Source: Gliomastix tumulicola
Lineage: Eukaryota > Ascomycota > Sordariomycetes > Hypocreales > Bionectriaceae
NCBI GenBank assembly: GCA_001599755.1
Contig: BCHX01000013.1
Coordinates: forward strand, 1 to 64,000
Direction: 5' to 3'
Length of the DNA stretch: 64,000 nucleotides
Made by a program: the position numbers and the translations under genes. The notes under the pieces are model-generated. The model saw only the letters and a program-made list of their open reading frames with translations, was not told the DNA's origin and searched no databases. Positions 31,803 through 42,624 of this stretch are shown here, in pieces; the first letter of the stretch is position 1, and each line of letters starts with the position of its first letter.

Positions 31803-32102
31803 TTAGATCGCGGTACAGTTTGCCAGGAACTTGTTCCTTTCTCTCTTCTCATGGCGCATTATGTTCTCGAAAATACGTAATATTTCTTCGGCGGCCTTAA
31901 CAGTTATAGTGAGAGTTCGGTGGATGGAGCTCGATGTAGACCGAGCCTCCTCCACTTCGCGCTGCAAAGCATCTCTTCTGCTTTCCAAGGCTCTGATGAT
32001 TTCCTCTGCGCCTGGGCGATCCCCTACCGGAAGCCTGAGGACAGGATCTCCTAGGTCCAGAGTCTCTGAGTATACACTTGAAGGTACTCTTGTGGGATGC
32101 AT
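31803..32102 (-). CDS. small coiled-coil protein, 99 aa
   Basis: The frame starts at an ATG. Residues about 30-95 are a strong charged helix (EEIIRALESRRDALQREVEE, then ILRIFENIMRHEKRERNKF) predicted to form a coiled coil. The N-terminus is Pro/Ser/Val-rich. No further domain. It stands alone between relics and could be a short gene or an exon of a lost gene. Confidence 0.35.
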   Translation of the reverse strand: MHPTRVPSSVYSETLDLGDPVLRLPVGDRPGAEEIIRALESRRDALQREVEEARSTSSSIHRTLTITVKAAEEILRIFENIMRHEKRERNKFLANCTAI

Positions 32103-32579
32103 CCTGCACAGCCTGTATCAGGAGCACGGAACATAGACCCCAGTGAGGTCCTTCTCGTAAATATATCGGAACTCGGTGTTGACCCTTTTGGGAGGCTAGA
32201 ACAGGCATCCTATCAACAACAGGCCGCCTGATGACTAGTCGTGACCTATAGTAGATATATGCCAGTTAGCGCCATGCCTTACGCTTAGTAGACACGACCG
32301 ACCGCGCTATGGGGGGGTCTGGAGCGAGCTTATATGGAATCAGGAGGCTCCTGCGTGTCATTTCTGGACCTCTGCCGAGATCCTCGCAGGTAGGCTTGCC
32401 CTCCGCTTTACGAGAAGTGTGTAACATTCGACTTTGGTCTCGTACACACACCGTCACTACGAGTATGAGGTATTGAGCAGAGCTCCCAATAGTCCAACAG
32501 TCAGTCTCAAACCCCCAGACTGCACATTTAGCCCGTCCGAATCGGTCAGACCAGACTTCCACGCAGATCCGACTAGCAC
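32103..32579. other. intergenic or LINE-flanking sequence
   Basis: No assignable content. Overlapping frames on both strands continue into the LINE C fragment. Confidence 0.35.
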
Positions 32580-33028
32580 GGGCACGACAGCGACAGCAGT
32601 ACCAGGACACACGTCTCGACGGGGTCGGAAAGTGCTCCAAGGCCATCGACAAGGCGCTACCAGGACAACACGCGCGCGAACTGTACGATGCGATCAAGAG
32701 ACGCGAAGCAGACGTGCTCGCGCAGTTGCGGACAGCCATGGCGTGGATCAACAGCTACCTACACAGGATCGAAGCGACAGACACAGACATGTGCGATTGC
32801 GGACAAGCACTTGAGACGATGGAACACTTCCTATTTCTATGCACCAAATGGGACACACATGAAATCATGCGACAAGTAGCCCAATCGAAGACGGGCAACC
32901 TCCCGTTCTTCTTGGGAGGAAAGGCAGCGTCGGACCGCCCAAAATGGGCACCTAACCTACAGGCGGTGCGGGCGGCGATTCGGTTTGCGATAGACACGAA
33001 GAGACTGGACACCAATTGGACAGGATGA
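32580..33028 (+). mobile_element. LINE remnant C: 3' end of ORF2
   Basis: The frame from about 32590 reads CSKAIDKALPGQHARELYDA, LAQLRTAMAWINSYLHRIEA, CDCGQALETMEHFLFLC and AVRAAIRFAIDTKRLD. This is the zinc-knuckle C-terminus that ends ORF2 of fungal Tad-type LINEs. The natural stop is at 33026-33028. Everything upstream (endonuclease, polymerase) is missing, a typical 5' truncation. No poly-A follows; 38 bp later a second LINE begins in the opposite orientation. Confidence 0.7.
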
Positions 33029-33065
33029 CATACTAACCAACAGCACACAATATCAAATACGACTA

Positions 33066-33794
33066 CTATTCATTCTTGAACAGCCGCCGTGGGCTGGCTT
33101 TTCTTTCCGGTACCCTGACATCAAACTCGGTCCGGATGGCCCGGTGGTCGGACCCGTGGTCCACCGGGCGGATCCCGCACACCACCATCTCGGCCGATGC
33201 CAGCATCAGGTCGATCGTGATGGCGTGCTCTGCATTCTCCCATGTCTTCGTCCCCCGGGGTAGGAGGGTAAGCGAACTGTGCTCCTCTATCAACCCGATG
33301 ATCGGGTCCGCCTCGCCTTGCCGCTTGTCTCTCACGTCCTCGCCTCCCCAGAGGTGGTCATGGTGGTTGAAGTCGCCCGCCAGGATCACGTCCGTTCGCC
33401 TCCCCGTGCTGTCCCGGGATGCCGTCACCTGCGCGTGCAGCATCTCCATCGCCGCCAGTAGCCTCTCCTCATTGTTCCCCTCCACATAGACCGAGACCAC
33501 TAGCACGTCCCGGTCGGCCGACGGGATCGGAATCTGCTCCGCGTCGATGTCGTGTCGGAACCAGAGCATGCTCCGGATCGGCGACCGTGCCTCGCGTGTC
33601 TGTGTCGGGATCATATTGGTCCAGTGGCTGTGTGCGTTAGGCGTCGTGACCACCGCCCCGTCCACCATCTGCGCGAACGGTTCGGCTATGGCCAGCACAG
33701 CGTACTGTCGCAGGTCCTTGTCGTTCATCATGCTGAGCTGTACCACATCGTTCTTGTGCACGTTGAGTTGGTAGATCTCCAGCTTACTGTTCAT
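33066..33794 (-). CDS. LINE remnant D: ORF2 endonuclease domain, 242 aa
   Basis: The frame starts at ATG 33794, two bases before the end of ORF1's stop context, and is open for 243 codons. It encodes a complete AP-type endonuclease: IYQLNVHKN at the start, VLAIAEPF with the catalytic Glu, ILAGDFNHHDHLWGG, IDLMLAS and the final HGSDHRAI with catalytic Asp-His. This enzyme nicks target DNA to prime reverse transcription. The frame ends at 33066 without a polymerase domain, next to LINE C in reverse orientation, so the element is 3'-truncated. The endonuclease looks catalytically intact. Confidence 0.75.
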   Translation of the reverse strand: MNSKLEIYQLNVHKNDVVQLSMMNDKDLRQYAVLAIAEPFAQMVDGAVVTTPNAHSHWTNMIPTQTREARSPIRSMLWFRHDIDAEQIPIPSADRDVLVVSVYVEGNNEERLLAAMEMLHAQVTASRDSTGRRTDVILAGDFNHHDHLWGGEDVRDKRQGEADPIIGLIEEHSSLTLLPRGTKTWENAEHAITIDLMLASAEMVVCGIRPVDHGSDHRAIRTEFDVRVPERKASPRRLFKNE

Positions 33795-33798
33795 CCCC

Positions 33799-35226
33799 TT
33801 AAATTGTTCGTGCGCGGCAGTTTCGGCTGAAGGTCTCGTGGGGCCCTCCGTATCGGATGCACGACGGCTCAGCTACCTGGCATGCCCTGTGCTGGTGCCC
33901 TTGCTGCGCACACCGGCCGCACATCTGCTCCTTCTGGCACGCGAACGTCTTGTGGCCCGTGTGCCAGCACTTGTAGCACTACAACGGTGCCTGTCGCCGC
34001 TCATAGGGAAGTACCTCTCCTCAAGGAGCCGCCTCACCGTCGTTCGCCTTGGTGATGTAGATCATCATAGACCCACACATCTTGCCGTTCGCTTTGTCGC
34101 TCAGCCAGTGCATCTTCGCAATCGTCACTTCGTTCTCTTCGCCCAGGACCTCCATCGCGCCGGGCAGGATGTTGCCTTCCGCGTCCAGGACGGCCGTACG
34201 GTTCGCCCCGTCGACCTTGACCGGGTAGAGCTGATCCCTCAGTACCCTCACGCCCCGAACCGCCGTCTTCTCCGCCGCCTCCTTGACGAGGCTCACCTCC
34301 TTTTCGTCTCGGCAAATCACTTTGACGCGGTCTGCATTCCTCGCGTCCTTGACCATGGCCACGCATTCCCAGCCTTGGCGGTCCTCCTTCTTCCGCATCT
34401 CGTCTTCGACGGCCCGTCGAATGGCCCCGAATTGTGCTCTTTCCTTGTCGTCCTCGTTGACGCGCGATATGTTAATCGTATAGAAGAGGGTCTCGGCGCG
34501 GCCGCGGGCGGCGTTGTCGGTATGGCCGATGGCCTTGATGTGTTGCTTAATGGGCTCGCTAGACGAGCGCGCGCTACGTCTGCATACGATTGGTTCGCGT
34601 TCGTCTGGGCTGGTCTGGTCGAGAGCTGGTAGAGTGATCGCGTCTAGTGGTCGTGGATGCCTTTCATCTCGTCGGCGGAGTGCGCTTGGCTGCGTTCGGC
34701 GTCGTACGGGGTGTGCTGCTGCATTTGTTTGAGCTCGTTGATCTGCTGCATCAGCTTTCGCTCCTACGCGGATTGCGCTCGAATGCCTTGGATATCCTGT
34801 CGCAGTTGTTCCATTGCTTTCTCCTGGTTCGCCACCATCTGTTTCAGGGCCTGCTGCTCCTTCCGCCAGGCTTCCCATAGCGTCTCGATGGTTCTCTCGT
34901 GCGCCTTGGTGATTTCCTTGACCGTGTCCTCGTGTGTTTTGGCCAGGATCTGGTCGCGGATTTCGCGGACCACGGCTTGGACCACGGGCCAGCGTTCCCG
35001 GCCAGATAGTCAGTCCATGGCCTTTGTCGTCATTTTTCGCGGTCGATTGGGTTTGCGCGCGACCAAGTCCGGTGGTTGAGGTCGTCGGAGGCCACGACGA
35101 TGCTGTCTGCCAGCGTGTCCATCGCGTAGTTTCACGTCGCGTTGCGTTACGCGCTACTCCCCGGCCGTCGAACGCCGAAGCGTCTGCAAAGATTGTAAAG
35201 ATTGTCCCGACGCCGCATGTCCCCAC
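33799..35226 (-). pseudogene. LINE remnant D: ORF1 (gag-like), frameshifted
   Basis: Three frame segments together make an ORF1. First comes a coiled coil on 34985-34764 (AVVREIRDQILAKTHEDTVK and onward). Next is the conserved core on about 34600-34021 (ETLFYTINISRV, LYPVKVDGANRTAVLDAEGN, EVTIAKMHWLSDKANGKM). Finally, after a frameshift near 34010, come three CCHC knuckles: CYKCWHTGHKTFAC, CGRCAQQGHQHRAC and a third in which the second Cys is Tyr. The stop TAA at 33801-33799 precedes the ORF2 ATG by 4 bp, a layout suited to stop-restart translation. The 5' limit is uncertain. Confidence 0.65.
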
Positions 35227-35373
35227 TATTCTCTTGCTTAGGTCAGCTACCCAACGTTATTCTTACTTGGTTCCTTTGCCAAACGTGCGAGCGAACAGTC
35301 ATCCAGCCGTGGGAAACTGGTCTTTTCGCCACACAATGGCGTCCAGCTGTAGCTTTTAAAGGGCTAGGCTCCC

Positions 35374-36326
35374 GTGCTCGCCCGCCGTCGCTCTCTCTTC
35401 CCCTCTTTCCCTCCTCTATCCAAGTCGCTGTTCCCCGAACCCGCCAGCACCTCCGCGCCCAGCGAGGCTGCCACCATCGCCGCCAACACACCCTACGAAA
35501 ACGCGGATGATTCCGATACATCGTACGCACCACACGACGATGACGACATCAAGGAGCTCGACTCCAACCTAGACCTTAGGATCAGGTCTATCTGGCGGAA
35601 ACGCCCATCCGCCGGACTGTTATCTACGCGCATCCGACGAGTTCAATCATGAGGTATACGCGAGCCAGGACTACAGTGCCGGCAGTGTGCTTCTTCTGGA
35701 TGCCATGGAGCAGCGATGGCACGAGTATGTAGCCTCCCCCAACTAGCCTACTTGTGCTAACTTGGATAAGCCTCAGATTCTGCAAGTTCCTCGGCCGCGA
35801 CGTCTCCGAATGCTACGAGTCCCTATCGACAAGCTACTGTACCTTTCCTTCAATTGGCGCCTGAACCAGAGGGCCGGCAAAAACGGCAGGATCATACGCG
35901 GAACAAAGAAGAAGAGCTCCCTGAGCACATATTGGAAGGTGTTTCGTCTTGGTCGCTCAAGCGCTGAGTATGCTATTTGCGAACGGCATCTCGCACGATG
36001 ACCTCAAACTTGACAATTTCCATCGTTTTGATGGGACCGGCCGAAGAAAGATCATGGTACTCGATCTAGAACAGGTGACGGAGGTACCTAAGAACGAAAG
36101 GGACGAACGGACCAGCATAGCCGTCGATTGGCTTGCACGGCGGTACTGTGAACATGTCAAGTGTATGCGTCACGATGAGCTTCTGCCACGTGTACCGGAA
36201 GCCGAGGTGTCGAATCCGATTCCGCCAGCTCAAAGGGTGATGTTGCCCGGGCCAGCCTATACACAGCCAGCCGCATGCTTCGTTGGTGTGCCCCCGGTGG
36301 CTCCGCGTATCAATGAGGCCTTATAA
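35374..36326 (+). pseudogene. kinase/phosphotransferase-like gene relic
   Basis: Pieces in shifting frames: an N-terminal Pro/Ser-rich frame (35374-35652), a segment EFNHEVYASQDYSAG to MEQRWHE joined over a possible intron (35727-35776, GTATGT...CTCAG) to FCKFLGRDVSECYESL, then 35970-36326. The last carries the signature ANGISHDDLKLDNFHRF and KIMVLDLEQV. HDDLKLDN corresponds to a kinase HxDxKxxN catalytic loop and DLE to the metal-binding loop, as in fungal atypical kinase/aminoglycoside-phosphotransferase-like proteins. The glycine-rich loop is not visible. At least one frameshift is needed, so it is probably dead. Confidence 0.45.
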
Positions 36327-37258
36327 CCCAAATCCACGGATTCAGTGCCAGCACGCCCATCCCTTACGCAGAACCATCATGGTCATGATAGTAAGGGGAT
36401 CGAGGAAACCCAACATGCAATCACCAGCCCAGGGGAGTTGGTGAGGGGGTACACAGCGGTGCCATAATGACACTCAGCATTATTGGCCTGTGTTGTCGAC
36501 CTAGGATGAGACTAGTTGGGCACATCCATGTCTCAATCACGCATACATTGGGGATGAGACTGGGCTTGCCTGCTGCAATGCTGTCATTAGTTGATCTGCC
36601 TGGCAGTCGGCCTCTTCAGTCCGACCCTCGCTTATCACCGCTTGCATCGTTTTATGTAGCATCAATGGACATCTTCTCACTCGACGGCTGTTCCCAGGCT
36701 CATTGTGACATCGTCTCATATAGCATAGCCGACAAGAGCGCGTGTAAACGCATCCGGTTTGTCGTGATTATTGAATGACCCCTAGCTACATGCCCTTACC
36801 CCATCGAAGACCTAGTGCTCCGTCGTAGAAGTGCGGGTGTAGAGCCCATAGATGAACTAGCGGATCGGCCGGTTGGAAAAGGCTACGCGTACTTACTGAA
36901 CTCCTGGGCTGGGGGCATTGGCCTTCAAAGTTGCTAATATTGTTCGACTTCTTCGGCTCCCGCCCAGGAGGACGCACTTGTACTCGAAGGTATAGCTTTG
37001 GGCCGTAGCTGATACCTCAAACAAGAGGTCTATCGGACCTTTCCGTTCTTGGAAGCGTTTAGCAGCCTGGGTGATATGAAGCTTTTGTGTTGCACAGGTT
37101 CCGATGAGCGACACCGGTCCGCTTTAGCTTTTGGTCGGGGTATGAATGCCGTGAACCTCTATCCATTGTGCTCTGCCATCGGCGCTTCTGAAGCCTCACT
37201 TTTTTTCCCGCCAGTTTCTCAAAGAACTTTGTCGCAAAGTCCCCTCGCATTGTGAAGG
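36327..37258. other. intergenic, no recognisable gene
   Basis: Only short frames on both strands. An upstream AAA domain for the BCS1-like fragment that follows was looked for and not found. Confidence 0.4.
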
Positions 37259-37693
37259 TGCAAGTCTTGCCGAAGGCGCTTGAAGTCCGAGACAGACAAC
37301 TCCAAAAAGAGCATTGGGTTGCAGAAGCCCCAGGACGTCCTCACGCTCTTTGAGTTGTTGGACAATCTTAATGGTGTCTCCTCTCCAGAGGACCGTGTCG
37401 TCATGATGACTACCAACTACGCTGAACGACTCGATGAGGCGCCGATACGACCCGGTCGTATTGACCGAAGGATTCAATTTGAGCTTGCCGATGAGGGCGT
37501 CATCAGACAGCTCTTCTCTTTCGCGTACGAACAGCCAGGTGATGGCGAGGGTGCTGTAGACAGTCCGACTATCAAGGCGCAATCTACACAGTTCGCGAAA
37601 CGCGTGCCTCCGTCGGCGTTCAGCCAAGCAGAGCTACTTTCGAATCTGATGCAATACAAAGATCAGCCTAACGAAGCTCTGCGAGACTGTTAG
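37259..37693 (+). pseudogene. BCS1-like AAA ATPase fragment
   Basis: A 137-codon frame matches the end of the AAA module of BCS1-type mitochondrial chaperone relatives: LTLFELLDNLNGVSSPEDRV, VMMTTNYAERLDEAPIRPGR and IDRRIQFELADEGVIRQLF. This covers sensor-1 (TTN) and the arginine finger (RPGRID). Walker A and B and the BCS1 N-terminal domain are missing upstream. The last 40 residues lose similarity to my memory of the family. Fungal genomes carry many such BCS1 paralogues. This is a 3' fragment. Confidence 0.65.
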
Positions 37694-38155
37694 AAGTGGG
37701 TAGACGTCGCGCTACAGAGGAAAACCGCGTGACAATGAGGGGGTTCAAAGGGTTCTTTTGCTTGAGAGATGCTCGTATCAAGCTAATGGGATATGTATCG
37801 GTGGGCGCGGGAGAGTCCGAGCGCAGTCGCGGCCATGGCGGATTTGTCAGTTCATAGTCTTGGATCGTCCTTCTTATTTTGGTCTGGTTCCTCTCGCGTA
37901 GATGCTCTCGTACCGAGACCTGACCCTAATGCAAATTGCGCTCCATGTGATAGCTTCGGCTAAGCGCCCGGCCCTACATGCCGATCGTTCTCATACGCGT
38001 GATGAACGCCACCCCAGCACGCGGAGCACGCGGAGTACCTTTGGCTGGGTCTCTCTCTGGTACCAGCTTGGCTCTGAGCATAAGTATGGTGGTCGCCTCG
38101 TCCCATCGTCCCCTCCAAGTCATGACCAGTCTTCTACTTCAACTTCAAGATCGCC
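37694..38155. other. intergenic, possible 5' region of the membrane-protein gene
   Basis: In the frame of the downstream gene the nearest stop is the TGA at 38122, so ATG 38156 is the first possible start. No other gene is seen. Confidence 0.35.
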
Positions 38156-39073
38156 ATGGATGGGACTCACCGGTATCGGCTTGGCGATGTCTATATGGCA
38201 TCTGCCCCCTCTTTTGTGTTCGTTGTCACCTTTGTCTACTTAAAGCGTCACGATCTCCGGTCAAAATCAAGATTGCTTCAGTTCTTGCTAGCAGGATGGG
38301 CACTCCTACAGGCAGTCGCTCTGGTTCTCTCGTCTGTCCATGATTTCAGCAATGCGCATCTTCCACGAGGCCTAGGCAGGTCTTTGCACCTCATCTTGGT
38401 CACAGCCTCAATGTGTGGACTCGTCAACGTCCAGGTCAGTGATCACATTCGCCTTGCTCTCGCATCCTGCTAAGATTATGGTCAGATCATCGCTATCACG
38501 CACTCATTCGCCGTTCCATACGTGAAAAGAAAATGGTGGATAGTAGCTGTGGTTTTCGAATTCGTCGAGGCTGCAATCCTGTGCGGCGTCAGCCAGACTG
38601 GTGCCCCTCTCGAACTCGCCGCCCTTATACCACTCACCTCTCAGGTTTTGGCCATTGTGGCAATATGCGACGCATCTCGAGATCTACCGAGGCACGCGTC
38701 CAAACGACTGGCAAGCCATATGCTTATCACCGGCCTCATATTCGTCCTTCTCTCCTTGCTTGTGCTAGTATTGTCGGTCGAGGGGTTTCTGCATAGGCAG
38801 ATATACGTCCAGTGTGACCTGTTCATGCTGAGCTTGGCAATCGGGCTGTATCCCGCTGACTCCAATGAGAGATCTACAGATCGATTTACTCGTCGTCTGT
38901 ATCGCCGGCTGATGGGCCGGGCATCGCAGCCCAGCAGCTACCACTTTCTTCCTATTGACGGACCTCCCGATGGGCCTCTGCCACCTCCAAACGCTCATCT
39001 CGCAGATAAAGATTCCCCCGCTCCGACGATAGATGTTGATTCCATGAGCTTTGGGATGGCTTTATGTACATAA
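38156..39073 (+). CDS. multi-pass membrane protein, 288 aa, two exons
   Basis: Exons 38156-38434 and 38486-39073 are joined over a 51-nt intron (GTCAGT donor, GCTAAG branch, GTCAG acceptor); the 867-nt total keeps the frame. Six to seven hydrophobic helices are visible: about residues 14-32, 42-64, 72-95, 106-127, 135-152, 165-190 and 195-208. The C-terminal ~75 residues are soluble and rich in Pro, Ser and Asp. Short basic loops (LKRHDLRSK, VKRKWW) fit a cytosolic side. I do not recognise the family. Seven-helix receptor-like or accessory transporter roles are guesses. It lacks decay marks, so it is probably functional. Confidence 0.55.
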
Positions 39074-39448
39074 AGCAGAGACCTAGCTACCTCAGGATCG
39101 TAGCATCTATCAACTACTCTGCCACTGTCTGTACCACTTGTCACAGGATGTTCTTCGCCGCTCTGAGAAGACAAATGTCCCCCCTTACGTCATCTGGCTG
39201 GTTCGCCCTTGCATGCACTTATCCGCTCTTTACAAAGCAAGCATTAAGTGTACACTTCGACAAGCGAGCATCCCAGTGCAATGCCCGCTGTCTGTAAGAA
39301 GCAGCATCAGGCCCCGTGCGGACGTTCCGCCTTGGACTCCGAATATGCCCGGTTTTATGCAAAGGCATGAGCCCCATATCGGCCCCAGTGGGATTCCATG
39401 TGTTCTTAGAGGAGCATCCTAGGCTATTGTGGCTGGCGTTGTGGCGTG
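39074..39448. other. intergenic, no recognisable gene
   Basis: Short frames only. It leads into the left copy of the unidentified direct repeat. Confidence 0.35.
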
Positions 39449-39602
39449 GCAGGAACCGGCTCCCCCAGAGCCCAGCCAAGGCCAGACCACTAACAAGTAG
39501 ACCAATTACGCTCCTGGAATATGGAGGGGAAACGCCCGCCTAGGATCATGCAATTGGTGATCGAGCCCCACACGCGGGTAGCCATGAGGCGAAGCAACCA
39601 GC
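39449..39602 (+). repeat. unidentified dispersed repeat, copy 1
   Basis: Aligns with 42240-42393 in the same orientation. Shared stretches include CCGGCTCCC, GCCCAGCCA, CAGACCAC and ATTGGTGATCGAGC/ATTGGGTGATCGAGC, with many substitutions between. Non-coding. The pair flanks the Fot1 element but is not its TIR. Confidence 0.55.
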
Positions 39603-39834
39603 CAACACGTACCGTGCCGTTCCACCCCAGAGCGGCCAGCAACGGAAGGCGTACGGCAGCTGACTTGCTGTCGTTCAATCGCTCGTTTGTTTCGCTATGC
39701 TACTCCCTAGGTGGTGCCGACCAGGCGGCAGGGCGCCATGACAGCATTCTCAAGGCAACCCAGGGACGCACCACGTCGCCAGGTCTCCCGCACCAGTCCA
39801 ACAGAACAGGGTACCGCATCTCGCCTACCCTATA

Positions 39835-41978
39835 AGGGATTTACCGGGGATCCGCCGGATCCAGCGATCTGCCGGATTTCCACCGACTTACACGAACCAT
39901 TTCATTTCAGCACAGCTCAACACCCGCCAATTAGGACAAGTTAAAACTTGTAGATCAGAGTAATCCGGCATTTTCTATCTATGCTATACCATTTAGCTGT
40001 CATCAAGCCGCCGTGGTCGCTTTCTGTTCCGCTGCGACCGTCGCAAGTCCCCATATGCCGCTACCACTTCCCGGTCACTCTCCACCATCAGAGAAGGCCT
40101 CTTGGACTTTGTTCTATAACTGGAAGGTGTCTTTGCCATTGTGTTTATGGCACTCAATCCTTTCTTTGTTGGATCAGACACCACAGGGGGCTGTATGGCT
40201 ACCGGAAGAGCGACGATAATTTCGTCTCGAGTGCTCTCGTCTTCTTCCAGGACGTCTAGATTCATCGGGCGTGCCTGATGTTCCGGCTGCACATTGGTCG
40301 TATTCTCCTACCTTTTCTGAGTTTGGGGATGCAAATTAGCCTGTTTCTCTAGTTGTCTTGCTTCCTTTTCCCGCCTTTTCCTCTCCGTTTTCTCTTCACG
40401 CTGCCTCCTCCTCTCCAATGCTTGCTGCTTTTTCTCCTCTGCCCTCTCCTGCCGCAAAATCCCTCCCTTTCTCTTCTGGAGAACCTCCTCTTTCTTCTGT
40501 GCCTCTATTTTGGCCCTCTTCGGACGGGCTTAGGCCACCTTTTATGGGCTGAACACCTAGGCTGAATTAGGATCTACACGATCAAAGAGATGGTCTTTCA
40601 GGGCTTTACCACGCTGTCCGCGTTGTTTTTCTCGCACAATTGTCTCACGGAGGCCTCGGTTCTCATGTCGTAGCAGCTCCAACATGGCTTGGAGGCTTTC
40701 GACTGTTCTCTTCAGCTTCGGGCAGGAGACCCGTTCGTCTCCGCCCGCTGGCGATGTTCTCTAGGGTGAACGAAGCTTCCAATGCACTCCAGAACAACGT
40801 CCAAAACTCGCGTTTGGTCAGTCTAGTAAGGCACTGTTTCTCGGAAGTTCATTAGAGAAGCTGGTGGGTATAGGCTGTCGATAAGGGGCCGAAGAGCGAA
40901 ACGTCCAAGGCTGCAGGCGGTGCGTGGAATGGGGTGGGAAGACCGCCACGATAATCCGATGCGTGTCGCACCACTCCAAAAAGGCTATAATTGCGTGGCT
41001 GGAGTGTCGGTTGGTGATGAGGAGGCGGTAATCGTGTACGTTTTGCGCTTTCGCCTTGGTAAAGCGGTCGAAAATACCCACTAGCTACTCTTTCCTTAGC
41101 TCGTGGCTCATCTAGCCGTTTCCGACGTGGAAAAGAAAGCAGATAGGTGCTCTGGGTCGAACTTGGTGAGCCAAGTGTCTTGGACTTGCCCCGGCCCGCC
41201 CTGGTAATAAGGAAGGGAGGCAGCGAGGTCATGTCTTGGCAGATGCACGTCAGGAATGTGATACACGACCGGTTGCCATTCCGGGATGCACCCAGCAATT
41301 TGCCTTGCTTTTTGGCATAAACATCAAATATTCTCTTGGTTCGATTGATCACACCGAGCAGAAAGCCCTTTTCATTCATGTTGTACGTGTTCTGCGGTAG
41401 GAGGTCTCATTTGGCGATTTTCTCGCGGATCTTCCATGATTAGCGATGAAGGAAAGGTACTACGAGTCCGCTTACCGACTCAAAATGCGCTCTATACTTA
41501 GATGCATTGTCTGCTCGTTTTCGTGCGATATCAAAGTCGTCAAACCAGGCGCAATCAAGCTAGGTGCGGTGGCGCTGAACGAAGCTGTAAGGCCAGTTCT
41601 TTCCGACCTCGATTTTCGCTATGTCTCGAGCGAAATTTCGGATCATCGGTAGGGTCGGCGGGATACCACGAAGGGAGAGTTTACGAATATAGGCAACAAG
41701 GTTTTGTTCCTGCTGTTTTGACAAGCGAGACTTATACAAAGCGTCGGCATCGCTCCTCGCCTTCTGTTTGCCTTGATGGCGGCGGTGCAAAGCCGTCTCG
41801 TCACAATTGAAAGAGCGAGCTGTAGTAACGTAATTAACAGACTCTGAGATTTTTAAAAAATGCAAGCGCTTAGTTGATTGCCGCCATGGTTGTTGAGTGG
41901 TGAAAGATTGAAGTTGGAAGTAAATGTCGGTGTGAGTCCGGCAGATCGCCGGATCCGGCGGATCCCCGGTAAATCCCT
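39835..41978 (-). mobile_element. Fot1/pogo-family DNA transposon, degenerate, 2,144 bp
   Basis: TA duplications (39833-39834, 41979-41980) flank inverted repeats of about 43 bp with one mismatch, starting AGGGATTTACCGGGGATCC. The transposase is on the minus strand. A Tc5/CENP-B-type helix-turn-helix lies at about 41900-41560 (LSKQQEQNLVAYIRKL, NWPYSFVQRH). The DDE core starts with NMNEKGFLLGV (41379) and GNRSCITFLTCICQD. Further on, YRLLITNRHSSH and IIVAVFPPHSTHRLQPW lie at 41030-40930, with a Lys/Arg-rich C-terminal region around 40500-40350. In relatives the second catalytic Asp occurs in a D-G-H-G-S-H motif; here that position reads Asn. Stops (for example before the DLLPQNTYNMNEKG segment) and frameshifts also inactivate it. 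Confidence 0.9.
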
Positions 41979-42239
41979 TAGGACTTGCCCTTGAAAAGCT
42001 GTCCATCATCCGATCTCTTTCTCACCGCTCCAACTGGCTGCAACCTCATAGCCCCTTTTCGACGGAATGACTAGGAAGAATAAATGTGATTGGAGCGCCT
42101 AATGTACTGATCACAGCCGAATAATAGGTGTGTTTGGCCGAAAGATCATCGTGGTGGGCAGAAGGTGGAATGCAGCCCCCGCCGAAAAGCTATTCCCCAT
42201 GACCCAAGTCCAGCTTCGGAACTAACAAAGTATGGATAA

Positions 42240-42393
42240 TGGCAGAATCCGGCTCCCACAGGCCCAGCCAGGCTCAGACCACCCACAACGAGCCAGTCAT
42301 GTTCGGGGAACGCGAACAGGAAGCGCTGGCTCGAGATTATGCGATTGGGTGATCGAGCTCCTTACGCGGCTATCAAGAGGCGGGGGCTGCAAG
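42240..42393 (+). repeat. unidentified dispersed repeat, copy 2
   Basis: Direct partner of 39449-39602. Similarity may extend further (GTGGTG...CAGCA...CTC.AGG.AACCC near 39715-39765 and 42475-42520). No coding capacity. Confidence 0.5.
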
Positions 42394-42624
42394 CAGCTTC
42401 GTTCACCAAGCTGCTCCCTCAATCATCCGGGGGCAGTCGGCTCCAAGGACCAGGGAGCTATTAAGGGAATGTGCGGTGGTGGGCAGCATCTGGGCTAGAC
42501 AGCACTCCCGAGGTAACCCCTCTATGTCAACTTCCTGTAAGTCCTATGAGCAGCCGTCCATCCACAGCTATGCGAGCTGCGTCCTAGGGTGGCGGGCGAG
42601 GGGGGGTTATGACTGAAAGAAGAC

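Noticed and set aside
32580..35226. Twin-primed LINE inversion
   Set aside because: In twin priming the inverted 5' part precedes the sense 3' part. Here the order is the opposite, so separate events fit better.
38156..39073. ABC-C transporter N-terminal membrane domain
   Set aside because: The frame ends cleanly after a soluble tail. No linker or nucleotide-binding domain follows, and typical TMD0 motifs are not seen.
40353..40565. Leu/Pro-rich plus-strand ORF that looks like a membrane protein
   Set aside because: It is the antisense of the Lys/Arg-rich C-terminal region of the Fot1 transposase.
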